Shown here in pieces: positions 1 through 8,580 of a stretch of DNA of 36,453 nt. The stretch is from Syntrophaceae bacterium UBA6109 (GTDB taxonomy: Bacteria > Desulfobacterota > Syntrophia > Syntrophales > UBA6109): positions 1 to 36,453 of the forward strand of contig DIWJ01000036.1 in assembly GCA_002428445.1 (NCBI GenBank). The letters are read 5' to 3'. Each line of letters begins with the position of its first letter. The first letter of the stretch is position 1. Both the position numbers and the translations under genes were made by a program. The notes beneath the pieces are model-generated. The model made no database searches. It saw nothing but the letters and a program-made list of their open reading frames with translations, and was not told where the DNA came from.

Positions 1-93
1 TATTTTTTAACAACTGTAGAAGATGTGCTTAAGCCATGCAAGAGCAGGTTCCCGCCAATTTTTGGCTATATTTCATTTAAATTTTAAATAAAG

Positions 94-120
94 TATGATA
101 AATTGATTGCATCGATTGCG
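94..120 (+). promoter_or_regulatory. Possible -10 box and direct repeat upstream of the lacI-like gene
   Basis: TATGAT (94-99) in an AT-rich stretch could be a -10 box, but no good -35 is visible. Just after it GATTGC occurs twice (105-110 and 114-119) around an ATCGAT centre. LacI-type regulators often bind sites near their own start, so this may be an autoregulatory site. Weak evidence. Confidence 0.2.
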
Positions 121-170
121 AGTGTCGAATAGAATGGTATTTAAATTCAACGATACGGGACGAAAGGACT

Positions 171-1268
171 ATGGGCAAAAAAACAGCAGTGACCCTGAAG
201 CAAATAGCGGAGGTTACGGGATTTTCGCAAGCTTCAATCTCGATGATCCTGAACAAGCGCCCAGACGTATCGTTCTCAGAGGATACAGTGAGACTCGTGC
301 ATTCGACGGCGAAGAAGCTGGGATATGAAAAAAAAGCCGACGCGAACCGCAACAAACGATCCTTCGGAGACAATCTCGTAGCAGTGCTGTGCCCCAACAT
401 ATCCAATCCCTATTACTCGACCCTTGTCCAGTCCATAGAACAGGTGGCCATCGAAAAAGATTTCAGGGTTATGACCTTGAACACATACCGCTCCACCGAC
501 CTGGAAGCCAAATATCTATCGCTCCTGGAGGGGCTGGGGGTAGACGGCATCATTTTCACCATAGCCCCGCGCGATTCGGCGATACTCGCCTCGGTAGTCA
601 AAAGCGTTCCCTCGGTGGTCATTGGAGACAAAGGCGGCCCCCTCAACATAGACACGGTGGAGACGGACAACTACAGCGCCAGTGTGCTCATAGCCCGCCA
701 CCTCATCAGCCTTGGACACAAACACGTAGCGTACGTGTCCACGACCCTGGACCCGAGCAACGGCATGCGGCTCAGGCGCCTCCAAGGCTTGGAGGATACC
801 TTCCGCTTGGAATGCCCGAACGGAAAAGTCCTCGTGAGGTCCCGGAACGTAAGCTCCAACGAAGAACGCCAAGACATGTTCATCGAACATAAAGTCGGTT
901 GGGAACTGACCAAAGAATGCCTTGCAGACAAAGACATAACGGCCATCGTGGCCGTCAACGACATGGTGGCATACGGGGCCATCGACGCCATCGTTGAGGC
1001 AGGACTATCGGTCCCGAAAGACTACAGCGTCTGCGGCTTCGACAACATATTCCCGTCGCGGCTGTCCCCCATCTCCCTTACGACAGTAGACAATTACATC
1101 GTAGACAAAGGGCATAACGCCTTTTCCATGTTGTATTCCCGCATAGACAGCGGCGCCAGAACCGACAACGCAGTTCCCAACGTCATAACGAGAGTCGAAT
1201 ATCCCCCCCACCTGGTCGTCAGAAGCTCGACGGCACGCGCAAGGGATAGCGTCAACGCCTTGCGTTGA
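171..1268 (+). CDS. LacI-family transcriptional regulator
   Basis: A 365-residue protein with the LacI/GalR layout. The N-terminal helix-turn-helix (about residues 8-55; TLKQIAEVTGFSQASISMIL, then KKLGY at the hinge helix) is followed by a periplasmic-binding-protein-like sensor domain (about 68-355) with the family segments NPYYSTLVQSIE, AIVAVNDMVAYGAIDA and DYSVCGFDN. Such proteins repress or activate sugar or related catabolic genes on binding a small ligand; the ligand cannot be read here. The ATG follows a GAAAGGA ribosome site. No catabolic operon is adjacent; the downstream importer has its own promoter. Isoleucine ATA is used in roughly half of the codons I counted, against almost none in the importer genes, so it may be acquired DNA or a contig-edge artefact. 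Family certain, target unknown. Confidence 0.93.
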   Translation: MGKKTAVTLKQIAEVTGFSQASISMILNKRPDVSFSEDTVRLVHSTAKKLGYEKKADANRNKRSFGDNLVAVLCPNISNPYYSTLVQSIEQVAIEKDFRVMTLNTYRSTDLEAKYLSLLEGLGVDGIIFTIAPRDSAILASVVKSVPSVVIGDKGGPLNIDTVETDNYSASVLIARHLISLGHKHVAYVSTTLDPSNGMRLRRLQGLEDTFRLECPNGKVLVRSRNVSSNEERQDMFIEHKVGWELTKECLADKDITAIVAVNDMVAYGAIDAIVEAGLSVPKDYSVCGFDNIFPSRLSPISLTTVDNYIVDKGHNAFSMLYSRIDSGARTDNAVPNVITRVEYPPHLVVRSSTARARDSVNALR

Positions 1269-1269
1269 C

Positions 1270-1296
1270 GGCAACTAAATATTTGCCAATTTTTTA
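1270..1296 (+). terminator. Rho-independent terminator of the LacI-like gene
   Basis: GGCAA (1270-1274) pairs with TTGCC (1283-1287) and is followed by AATTTTTTATT. It starts right behind the TGA stop codon. The stem is short but the T tract is clear. Confidence 0.55.
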
Positions 1297-1306
1297 TTAA
1301 AAATGT

Positions 1307-1335
1307 TTGACTTTTAATATCCACCCCTTTATTAT
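1307..1335 (+). promoter_or_regulatory. Sigma-70-type promoter for the importer operon
   Basis: TTGACT (1307-1312), a 17-nt spacer and TATTAT (1330-1335) match the housekeeping promoter pattern. The predicted transcript begins near 1342, about 80 nt before the binding-protein gene. It separates the importer operon from the LacI-type gene upstream. Confidence 0.65.
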
Positions 1336-1424
1336 TGTGCTGAAGGTTACCAATGCTCTTCTAAAAACCCAGATGGAGACCAAGTGAAGGCCAAAAATAC
1401 CTAATCTGAATAAGGAGGTCTTTG

Positions 1425-2444
1425 ATGAAGAACATACGGTTCAGTGTGATTTCGACAATGGTTGTGCTCTTGATATCCCTCTGTTTGGCCCCCGCCGGTT
1501 TCGCCGCGGGACAGGCCACTTGTTACAACTGTCCGCCGGAATGGGCTGACTGGGCCAGTCAACTTAAGGCCATCAAGGATGTGTTGGGTATCGATGTGCC
1601 CCATGACAACAAAAACTCCGGCCAGACCCTTTCCCAGATTATCGCGGAAAAGAACAATCCCGTAGCGGATGTGGCTTACTTTGGCGTCACCTTCGCCATC
1701 CTGGCCAAGGAGGCCGGTGTGGTGGCCCCCTACAAACCGGCAAAATGGGAAGATATTCCGGCGGGTCTCAAAGACAAGGACGGTTACTGGTTCACCATCC
1801 ATTCCGGAACGTTGGGACTGTTCGTGAACAAAGATGCCCTGGGAGGAAAAGCGGTTCCGAAATCCTGGGCCGATCTTCTGAAGCCGGACTACAAGGGGAT
1901 GGTGGGCTACCTGGATCCCACATCGGCTGCCGTGGGCTACACTGCGGCAATGGCCATCAACATCGCCCTGGGAGGCACACTGGATAATTTCAACCCGGCC
2001 ATCGAATATTTCAAGAAGCTCAAGAACAACAAACCCATCGTGCCCAAGCAAACCTCCTATGCCCGTGTCATCTCCGGCGAAATCCCGATTCTCATGGATT
2101 ACGATTTCAACGCCTACCGGGGAAAGTATAAGGACAAGGCCAATGTGGAATTTGTTATTCCCGCTGAAGGAACCATCATGGCCCCCTATGCCATGTCCAT
2201 GGTGAAAAATTCGCCTTCTCCCGCCAATGCCAAAAAAATTCTGGATTTCACCCTGTCTGACAAGGGGCAGGCCCTCTGGGCCAATGCCTTCCTGAGGCCG
2301 GTCCGGCCCAGTGCCATGTCGCCCGAGGCGGCGGCCAAATTCCTGCCCGCCTCCGAATATGCGCGCGCCAAATTCGTTGATTACAAAAAAATGGCGGACG
2401 TGCAGAAGGCCTTCAACGACCGTTACCAGAACGAAGTGCGATAA
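1425..2444 (+). CDS. ABC transporter substrate-binding protein
   Basis: A 339-residue exported solute-binding protein. Residues 1-28 form a signal peptide (KNIR, then a hydrophobic core, FAAG cleavage region). The rest resembles the type II binding proteins of the Fe3+/polyamine/phosphonate importer group (SBP_bac_6/8-like), with SGTLGLFVNKDAL and PKSWADLLKPDYKGMVGYLD. The ATG at 1425 is preferred over the TTG just before it because TAAGGAGG lies 6 nt upstream. It captures the substrate in the periplasm and delivers it to the permeases encoded next. The metallophosphodiesterase at the operon end suggests a phosphodiester or organophosphate ligand, but the protein alone does not fix the substrate. 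A Cys-x2-Cys pair lies just after the signal peptide (CYNC). Confidence 0.88.
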   Translation: MKNIRFSVISTMVVLLISLCLAPAGFAAGQATCYNCPPEWADWASQLKAIKDVLGIDVPHDNKNSGQTLSQIIAEKNNPVADVAYFGVTFAILAKEAGVVAPYKPAKWEDIPAGLKDKDGYWFTIHSGTLGLFVNKDALGGKAVPKSWADLLKPDYKGMVGYLDPTSAAVGYTAAMAINIALGGTLDNFNPAIEYFKKLKNNKPIVPKQTSYARVISGEIPILMDYDFNAYRGKYKDKANVEFVIPAEGTIMAPYAMSMVKNSPSPANAKKILDFTLSDKGQALWANAFLRPVRPSAMSPEAAAKFLPASEYARAKFVDYKKMADVQKAFNDRYQNEVR

Positions 2445-2534
2445 CCTCTCTTTCCCCTCTTTCCCCGGCGTGCTCCAGCAGGCGGAGCGCGCCGGGGAGA
2501 ACGGAACCCGGCAGAAATCCACTGAGGAGAATCC

Positions 2535-3359
2535 GTGCATCGCAGTCGCATCAATTTCTATCTCATTTTGCTGATCAGCCCGGCCCTGGCCGTCTTTACG
2601 GCTTTCTTTCTCTTCCCCCTGGCCCGGCTGGCCATCTCCTCGGCAGAAGGCCCGATGGGTCTGAAAATCTATCTCCTGGCCTTGACCCATCCGCGCTATT
2701 TTACAACGCTGGTGAGCACCATCCTCCTCTCCCTGGCCGTCACCATCGCGACGCTGCTCATCTCCGGTTTTTCCGGCGTCTTTCTCACCCGGAACGATTT
2801 TCCCGGGAAAAGCCTTGTCCTGTCCATGCTGACCTTTCCCCTGGCCTTTCCCGGCGTGGTCGTCGGCTTCATGATCATTCTGCTGGCCGGCCGTCAGGGA
2901 TTGATCGGGGATATCACCAATGCACTTTTCGGCGGGAAACTGGTTCTGGCCTATTCCATGGTGGGCCTCTTCCTGGGTTATCTCTACTTTTCCATCCCCC
3001 GGGTCATCACCACCATCATGGCGGTGGCGGAAAAGATCGACCCCAGCCTCGAGGAAGCGGCCCGCTCCCTGGGCGCCTCTCCCTGGCTCGTCATCAAGGA
3101 TGTGCTGATCCCGGCCCTCGTCCCGGGCCTGATCTCTTCGGGCGCAATCTGCTTCGCCACCTCCATGGGCGCATTCGGCACCGCCTTCACCCTGGCGACG
3201 GACATCGATGTGCTGCCCATTGTGATCTACACCGAATTCACCCTGATGGCTCAGATTGCGACGGCCGCCGCCCTGTCCATCGTGCTGGGCATCATCACCT
3301 GGATCGCCCTGTTCGTTGCCCGCGGCGCCGCGGGCAACAATGTGGCCGCGGCGGGGTGA
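2535..3359 (+). CDS. ABC transporter permease
   Basis: A 274-residue inner-membrane permease with about six hydrophobic segments and the cytoplasmic EAA loop (EEAARSLGASPWLVIKDVLI, about residues 174-193), the contact site for the ATPase. Family: binding-protein-dependent transport permeases of the PotB/PhnU/thiamine type. It begins with GTG behind a GAGGAG ribosome site; the first in-frame ATG is too far inside the first membrane segment. It lies 90 nt after the binding protein and overlaps the possible GTG start of the next gene by 4 nt, so the two permease parts are translationally coupled. Works as a heterodimer with the permease half of the next protein. Confidence 0.9.
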   Translation: MHRSRINFYLILLISPALAVFTAFFLFPLARLAISSAEGPMGLKIYLLALTHPRYFTTLVSTILLSLAVTIATLLISGFSGVFLTRNDFPGKSLVLSMLTFPLAFPGVVVGFMIILLAGRQGLIGDITNALFGGKLVLAYSMVGLFLGYLYFSIPRVITTIMAVAEKIDPSLEEAARSLGASPWLVIKDVLIPALVPGLISSGAICFATSMGAFGTAFTLATDIDVLPIVIYTEFTLMAQIATAAALSIVLGIITWIALFVARGAAGNNVAAAG

Positions 3360-3361
3360 CC

Positions 3362-5323
3362 ATGCAGAAAAAATCGAAACTCTTCTACCTTCAGCTTTTC
3401 TTCACCCTTTCCGTCTGCGCCTTTCTGATGGTTCCCGTCATCCAGTCCGTCATCGCCGGCCTCACGGTCAATTACATCCTGGGCCTCAAGAGCGGAATCA
3501 CGCTGCAGTGGTTCGTGAAGGTCTGGGATCTTTACCGGGATACGATCTACCGGTCGATCATGATCGGCCTGGCCTGTCTGGGATGCACGCTGGCGTTGGG
3601 CATTCCCGCCGCCTATACGATGGTGAAGCGGCAGAGCCGCCTTACCCGCATCCTGGAGGAGTTGCTGGTGACGCCTCTTGCCGTCCCGGGCCTGGCCACG
3701 GCGCTGGCGCTCATCATCAGCTACGGCGGCTTCACCGACTTCCGCACGAGCTGGGTTTTCATCCTGGTCGGCCATGTGATCTACACGCTGCCCTTCATGA
3801 TCCGTTCGGTGGTCGCGGTCATGAGCTCCATCAACCTGAACCTGTTCGAGGAGGGGGCCGCCAGCCTCGGCGCGGGTTTCTGGAACCGTTTTTTCCATAT
3901 CGCCATCCCCAATGCCATGCCCGGCATTCTGGCCGGTTCGCTGATGGTTTTCACGCTCTCCATCGGTGAATTCAACCTGACCTGGATGCTCCACACACCC
4001 CTAACCAAAACGCTCCCGGTGGGGCTGGCGGACAGCTATGCCTCCATGCGCCTGGAAATCGGTTCGGCCTATACCATCGTATTTTTTCTGATGATCATCC
4101 CCTTGCTGATCGCCATGCAGTGGGTGGCGAAGCCCCGGCAGCACAGGATCGTTCCGGAGAAAATCGCCTCTCTGCAAAACAACTGCTCAAAGGAAGCAAC
4201 CATGGACAAAACCCCCTCCCCCCCTCTTGCGGAAACGACCGTCGCCGACGCCTCCACCGTGACGGGAACAGCTCTGCGCCTGGAAAACTGCGCCAAGACC
4301 TTCGCCGACGGAACCAAGGCGCTCAAACCCTTTGGCCTGACCGTCAACGCCGGAGAAACCGTCGTGATTCTTGGACCGTCCGGGTGCGGAAAGACGACGC
4401 TGCTGCGCATCATCGCCGGTCTGGAGACACCGGACGCCCCGGGCAAGGTGTTCTTCGGCGAGGACGATGTAACCGACGTGCCCATCGAAAAGCGCAATGT
4501 GGGAATGGTTTTTCAGAATTATGCCCTCTTTCCCAACATGAGCGTCGAAGAGAATATCGCTTACGGCCTGAAGGTGCACGGCGTCAACGAGGCGGACCGG
4601 ATGCGCCGGGTCGGAGAAATGCTCGACATGATGAAGATCACGGAATTGAGAAGCCGGCAGATCGATCAGCTTTCGGGAGGACAGAAGCAACGGGTCGCCC
4701 TGGCCAGGGCCATCGCCGTCCGGCCGCGGCTCCTCCTCCTGGATGAGCCGCTGACGGCCCTGGACGCTAAGCTCCGGGATGCCCTGCGGGTGGAAATCGA
4801 CTCCCTGCTCCGGTCGCTGGGGATCACGGCCATCTATGTGACCCACGACCAGGCCGAGGCCATGGCACTGGGGGACCGCATCGTTGTCATGGAGATCGCC
4901 GAGGTCGCCCAGATCGGCAGCCCCCGGGAGATCTACTTCAAACCTCAGAGCCGCTTCGTGGCCGATTTCATCGGAACCATTAACCGTATCCAGTGCCGGG
5001 TTCAAGAAAACAGGCTTGTTTTCCCGAACGGAAGCATTCCCCTGGCGCTCGCCCCCCAGATCGGCACCCGCGGCAACAATGAGGAACTGGAAATCTTTTT
5101 CCGGCCGGAGCATGCGGAGGTGGTGGAGGTGGGTTCGGGAGAGGGGCATTTTCAGGTCCCGGTGGCCGCTTCCTTTTTCATGGGTGACCACACCCGGCTG
5201 CTGCTGAACTGGACGGGCGACTCCTATCTCACGATCGAGGCCAAGGGAAATCAGTCTTTTCGCAAGGGGGAGGCGGTTGCCATCCGCCTCGAGGCGGAGT
5301 CCCTGCTCGCCCTGAAGGGTTAA
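3362..5323 (+). CDS. Fused ABC permease and ATPase
   Basis: One open frame of about 653 residues joins two components that are normally separate. Residues about 1-275 are a permease with an EAA loop (EEGAASLGAGFWNRFFHIAI). After a short polar linker comes a complete ATPase: Walker A GPSGCGKTT, signature LSGGQKQ, Walker B LLLLDEP, H-loop VTHDQ, then a C-terminal TOBE-like region. No stop codon separates them. A separate ATPase start is also possible: ATG at 4202 has AAAGGAAG upstream, so both fused and free ATPase could be made. The start at 3362 (ATG) lies just after the previous stop; a GTG at 3356 would overlap it. It powers import. Either a true fusion or a lost stop codon. Confidence 0.88.
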   Translation: MQKKSKLFYLQLFFTLSVCAFLMVPVIQSVIAGLTVNYILGLKSGITLQWFVKVWDLYRDTIYRSIMIGLACLGCTLALGIPAAYTMVKRQSRLTRILEELLVTPLAVPGLATALALIISYGGFTDFRTSWVFILVGHVIYTLPFMIRSVVAVMSSINLNLFEEGAASLGAGFWNRFFHIAIPNAMPGILAGSLMVFTLSIGEFNLTWMLHTPLTKTLPVGLADSYASMRLEIGSAYTIVFFLMIIPLLIAMQWVAKPRQHRIVPEKIASLQNNCSKEATMDKTPSPPLAETTVADASTVTGTALRLENCAKTFADGTKALKPFGLTVNAGETVVILGPSGCGKTTLLRIIAGLETPDAPGKVFFGEDDVTDVPIEKRNVGMVFQNYALFPNMSVEENIAYGLKVHGVNEADRMRRVGEMLDMMKITELRSRQIDQLSGGQKQRVALARAIAVRPRLLLLDEPLTALDAKLRDALRVEIDSLLRSLGITAIYVTHDQAEAMALGDRIVVMEIAEVAQIGSPREIYFKPQSRFVADFIGTINRIQCRVQENRLVFPNGSIPLALAPQIGTRGNNEELEIFFRPEHAEVVEVGSGEGHFQVPVAASFFMGDHTRLLLNWTGDSYLTIEAKGNQSFRKGEAVAIRLEAESLLALKG

Positions 5324-5326
5324 GCC

Positions 5327-6178
5327 ATGCTTATCGCCCAGATCTCCGATTTTCATCTCAAACCGGAAGGCGAACTGGCCTACGCTGTGGCCGACACGGC
5401 CACCTTCCTGAAACGGGCCGTGGCTCACCTGAACCGCCTGCGGCCATCGCCCGACCTGATCCTGATCACAGGGGACCTGGTCGATGAAGGTGCCCGGGAA
5501 TCATACTCCCTATCGCGGCGGCTTCTGTCGCCGCTGAAGATCCCTTTCTACATGGTGCCGGGCAACCATGACCACAAGAAAAGTCTTCAGGAAACCTTCC
5601 CGGATCATCTCTATCTCCACGGGGGCATCGAAGAGCAGGGGAAGCCCTGCCTCTGCTTTGTCCTGGAATCGCATCCCCTGCGCCTGGTCGGCCTGGATAC
5701 CGTGATGCCGGGAGAGCACGGCGGCGGCCTTGGCGCAGCGCAACTTGTATGGCTGGAACGGACACTGGCGGCGCGGCCTGACGTGCCGACGCTCCTGTTC
5801 ATGCACCATCCGCCTTTTGCCTCCGCGATCGGCCATATGGACGGGGAGGTCTTTCGGGGCTGGCGGGATTTTCAGTCCCTGATCGCCGGGCAGCCCCAGG
5901 TCGAACGGATTCTCTGCGGCCACCTCCACCGTCCCATTGTCCGCCGCTATGGCGGGACCGTCGCCTCCTGCTGCCCCGCCACCGGCATGCAGCTCACGCT
6001 GGACCTGACCGAGCAGGCGCCGTCAACCTTCACCCTGGAGCCACAATCCATCATGCTCCACCTCTGGACCGAACTCTGGGGCGAAAAGACCTTGCTGTCA
6101 CACCTTTCCATTGTCGAGGAATATCCGGGGCAGTACAGCGGACCCCACCCCTTCTTCGGTGTTGTCTCGCCTGAATGA
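5327..6178 (+). CDS. GpdQ-type metallophosphodiesterase
   Basis: A 283-residue cytoplasmic calcineurin-like phosphoesterase. The binuclear metal site is complete: D8 and H10 (QISDFH), D50 (TGD), N80-H81 (GNHDH), a His in FMHHPP (about 160-161) and H199/H201 (CGHLH). D8, H10, D50 and N80 coincide with the metal ligands of Enterobacter aerogenes GpdQ, and the length and start (MLIAQISD) match that family, which cleaves glycerophosphodiesters and other phosphodiesters. CpdA-type cyclic-nucleotide hydrolysis is the main alternative. It starts 3 nt after the importer ATPase, so it is the last gene of that operon and probably acts on the imported compound. Substrate is inferred. Confidence 0.88.
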   Translation: MLIAQISDFHLKPEGELAYAVADTATFLKRAVAHLNRLRPSPDLILITGDLVDEGARESYSLSRRLLSPLKIPFYMVPGNHDHKKSLQETFPDHLYLHGGIEEQGKPCLCFVLESHPLRLVGLDTVMPGEHGGGLGAAQLVWLERTLAARPDVPTLLFMHHPPFASAIGHMDGEVFRGWRDFQSLIAGQPQVERILCGHLHRPIVRRYGGTVASCCPATGMQLTLDLTEQAPSTFTLEPQSIMLHLWTELWGEKTLLSHLSIVEEYPGQYSGPHPFFGVVSPE

Positions 6179-6285
6179 CAGCCTCTCGCGGATGCCGTGA
6201 CTTCGTGGACGAATTTACAAAAACTTGACTTTCCATTGTCTGGCCGCCATTACCATCAGAAATGAAAGCCACTATTGCAGATAGT

Positions 6286-6309
6286 TTGATCAATTCAAAA
6301 GATGATCAA
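6286..6309. repeat. Inverted repeat TTGATCA-N10-TGATCAA
   Basis: A perfect 7-bp inverted repeat (6286-6292 and 6303-6309) in the 288-bp gap after the phosphodiesterase gene and 157 bp before the next start. Could be an operator; no convincing promoter overlaps it. Otherwise the gap 6179-6466 holds only a TTGACT at 6225 without a good -10 partner. Confidence 0.3.
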
Positions 6310-6466
6310 CTCAAAATACGCATAAACCGGATGAACCGGAAAATTCTCAGCATGCTTTTCGCCTGTGGAAAGGTCTCCGGGGAGCCAATTCCGTTGTTGG
6401 GGTTTTCAGGGCGGGTATGATATCATTTGCTTTACGCGTTTCGTCGTCATCGGCAGAAGGCAGGTC

Positions 6467-6835
6467 ATGAAAACGGCAATCAAAGCCGCACTGTTGTCGG
6501 CCCTGGTTTTTCCGGGCATGGGAGAGATCTACCTCAAGCGTTACGTGCGGGGGCTGATCCCGATGGTTCTCAGCCTGCTCGGCCTGGGCGTATGGATTAC
6601 GCAAGCGACGGTCGGCGCCCTTCAGGAGTTCGAGAAAATACAGATCCAGGGCGGGCTTGTGGACCTGAACGCCGTTGCCAATCGTGCGGCGGCTTCTTCT
6701 GCATCCGGTGACTGGTATTCCCCCCTCATCATGCCGATGATCGTCGGTTGCTGGCTCTTTTCCGTGATCGACGCCTATCGGCTGGGAAAAGGGAAAAAGC
6801 CGCCCACAGTCCTGGATCTGGCGAAGGGAGAGTGA
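6467..6835 (+). CDS. Small two-segment membrane protein (TM2/DUF6677-like)
   Basis: A 122-residue protein. The start region KAALLSALVFPGMGEIYLKRYVRGL is the helix plus PG-x-G-x-x-Y-x-x-x-x-x-x-G motif seen in small bacterial TM2/DUF6677-type membrane proteins; a second hydrophobic helix lies near residues 82-103 (PLIMPMIVGCWLFSVIDAYRLG). The open frame extends upstream to 6365, but the ATG at 6467 has a purine-rich ribosome site and begins the recognisable family sequence. The tail is basic and ends in the cytoplasm. Function of the family is not known. It stands alone, 106 bp ahead of the oxidoreductase genes on the same strand. Confidence 0.72.
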   Translation: MKTAIKAALLSALVFPGMGEIYLKRYVRGLIPMVLSLLGLGVWITQATVGALQEFEKIQIQGGLVDLNAVANRAAASSASGDWYSPLIMPMIVGCWLFSVIDAYRLGKGKKPPTVLDLAKGE

Positions 6836-6941
6836 TAAAGATACGGGAATGGACGAGAGAAGCTGCGGGGGTCGCGATTTGCATCCCTATTGTTGGCGAG
6901 ACATATATCCATAAGAGTCAAGCAGGCATAGGAGGAAAATC

Positions 6942-8570
6942 ATGGAATTCAATGTCCTGATCGGCGGAGAGGGAGGGCAAGGGGCCTTTTCCGTGGAAAT
7001 GGAACTGACGGAAACCTTGACCAGGCTTCATTATCATTTCTTCGCCACAAAGCACTACATGTCCCGCATCCGGGGCGGGCACAACTTCCACATGGTCCGG
7101 ATAGCCGACCACCCGGTTCATGCGCTGAACGGGGGAAAATGGGATATGATCGCCGCTCTTGACGACGAAACGGAGCCGCTCCACAAGCCGGACCTCCGCG
7201 ACGGCGGCATCTTCCTCTCCCATGCCATGGCGAAGGAGATCGGAGCGGAGAGCAAGAAACTCTTCGGGGACATCCGATCCGCCAATACGGTCTTGGTCGG
7301 CTGCATCCTGGCGGCAATCGGCGTGACGCCGGATCAAACAGCGGAGGCGGCCGAGCCGGGGAAGGCGGAATACCTTCGGAAGGGGGTTGATTTTGCCGCA
7401 AAGTGGAAGATTGCCGGCGCATTCCCCATCTCCGCGGCTGCGGCCTGCCCCGTCAAATTCGATGGGAACCAGGCCCTCGCCTTCGGGGCGCTCCTGGGCG
7501 GCTGCCGATTCATGGCCGGCTACCCCATGACGCCCGGAACCTCGATCCTGCACTACTTCTCCGAGGCTGCGCTGAACCTTCCCGTCCATTTCGAGCAGGC
7601 CGAGGATGAGATCGCCGCGATCAATATGATCCTGGGCGCATCCTATGCCGGCGTCCGTTCGATGGCGGCCACTTCCGGCGGCGGTTTCGCGCTTATGCAG
7701 GAAGGGGTGTCGCTCGCGGGGATGACGGAAACGCCGATCGTGATCGCTGTCGCCCAGCGGCCCGGTCCGGCCACCGGTCTTCCCACCCGGACCGAACAGG
7801 GGGACCTGAACTTCATCCTCCACGCCGGCCACGGGGAATTCCCCCGGGTCCTCTTTGCCCCCGGCGCCATTGCCGAGACGATCGAACTGGCAAAAAAGGC
7901 ATTTGAGCTGGCCGACCGGTTCCAGATTCCCGTCTTTCTGCTGACGGACCAGTACTTCGCCGACTCGGTCCAAGTGGTCGAGGAGGGGGAAATCCCTTTG
8001 GATGTAATTACCCGCGAGTACCCGGTCTTCGACGCAACCTACAAGCGATACCGCCTGACGGAGGACGGCATTTCTCCGCTGACCTTTCCGGGGCTCTCTG
8101 ATGCGCTGGTCAAGATCGACTCGGATGAACACGACGAGGAGGGGAAGATCACGGAAGATCCGGTTCTGCGAAAGCGGATGATGGACAAGCGCCTGGGGAA
8201 ACTTGATCTTCTGAAGAAGGAGGTCGTGCCGCCGACGTTTTACGGCTCGCTGGACGCCGCCGTCGTCGTCCTCTGCTGGGGTTCGAACCGGCTGATTGTG
8301 CAGGAGGCCGCGGAGAAACTCAATGCCGACGGTCTTTCGGTTTGCTCGCTCCACTTCGGTCAGGTCTATCCGCTGACGCCCGAGATGATCGAACCTTACC
8401 GCCTGGAGACGAAGAAGCGGATCTGTGTGGAAAACAACGCAATGGGTCAGTTCGCCGGATTGCTGAAACGCGAGCTCGGCATCGCCGTCGATCACAACGT
8501 ACTCAAATACGACGGCGACTGCTTCACCGTCGACGAGCTCTATCAAAGACTGAAAGGCCTTCTGGCATAA
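6942..8570 (+). CDS. 2-oxoacid:ferredoxin oxidoreductase, fused gamma-alpha subunit
   Basis: A 542-residue subunit of the KorAB (2-oxoglutarate or other 2-oxoacid:ferredoxin oxidoreductase) type. Residues 1-180 are the gamma domain (GGEGGQGAFSVEMEL start, SRIRGGHNFHMVRI); from about 188 follows the alpha pyrimidine-binding domain (YPMTPGTSI, FEQAEDEIAAINMILGASYAG, TSGGGFALM, PTRTEQGDL) and a C-terminal transketolase-like domain (VVLCWGSNR). The enzyme oxidises a 2-oxoacid to its CoA ester and reduces ferredoxin, or runs in reverse for CO2 fixation. AGGAGG precedes the ATG. The beta subunit follows 10 nt later. No delta (ferredoxin) subunit is encoded nearby, normal for the two-subunit class. 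The 2-oxoacid specificity cannot be read from sequence. Confidence 0.92.
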   Translation: MEFNVLIGGEGGQGAFSVEMELTETLTRLHYHFFATKHYMSRIRGGHNFHMVRIADHPVHALNGGKWDMIAALDDETEPLHKPDLRDGGIFLSHAMAKEIGAESKKLFGDIRSANTVLVGCILAAIGVTPDQTAEAAEPGKAEYLRKGVDFAAKWKIAGAFPISAAAACPVKFDGNQALAFGALLGGCRFMAGYPMTPGTSILHYFSEAALNLPVHFEQAEDEIAAINMILGASYAGVRSMAATSGGGFALMQEGVSLAGMTETPIVIAVAQRPGPATGLPTRTEQGDLNFILHAGHGEFPRVLFAPGAIAETIELAKKAFELADRFQIPVFLLTDQYFADSVQVVEEGEIPLDVITREYPVFDATYKRYRLTEDGISPLTFPGLSDALVKIDSDEHDEEGKITEDPVLRKRMMDKRLGKLDLLKKEVVPPTFYGSLDAAVVVLCWGSNRLIVQEAAEKLNADGLSVCSLHFGQVYPLTPEMIEPYRLETKKRICVENNAMGQFAGLLKRELGIAVDHNVLKYDGDCFTVDELYQRLKGLLA

Positions 8571-8580
8571 GGAGGACGAA

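Noticed and set aside
1422..1424. TTG as start of the binding protein
   Set aside because: The adjacent ATG at 1425 is better spaced from the AAGGAGG site.
8275..8295. GGTTCGAACC-like T-loop suggesting a tRNA
   Set aside because: It lies within the oxidoreductase gene and no acceptor stem is formed.
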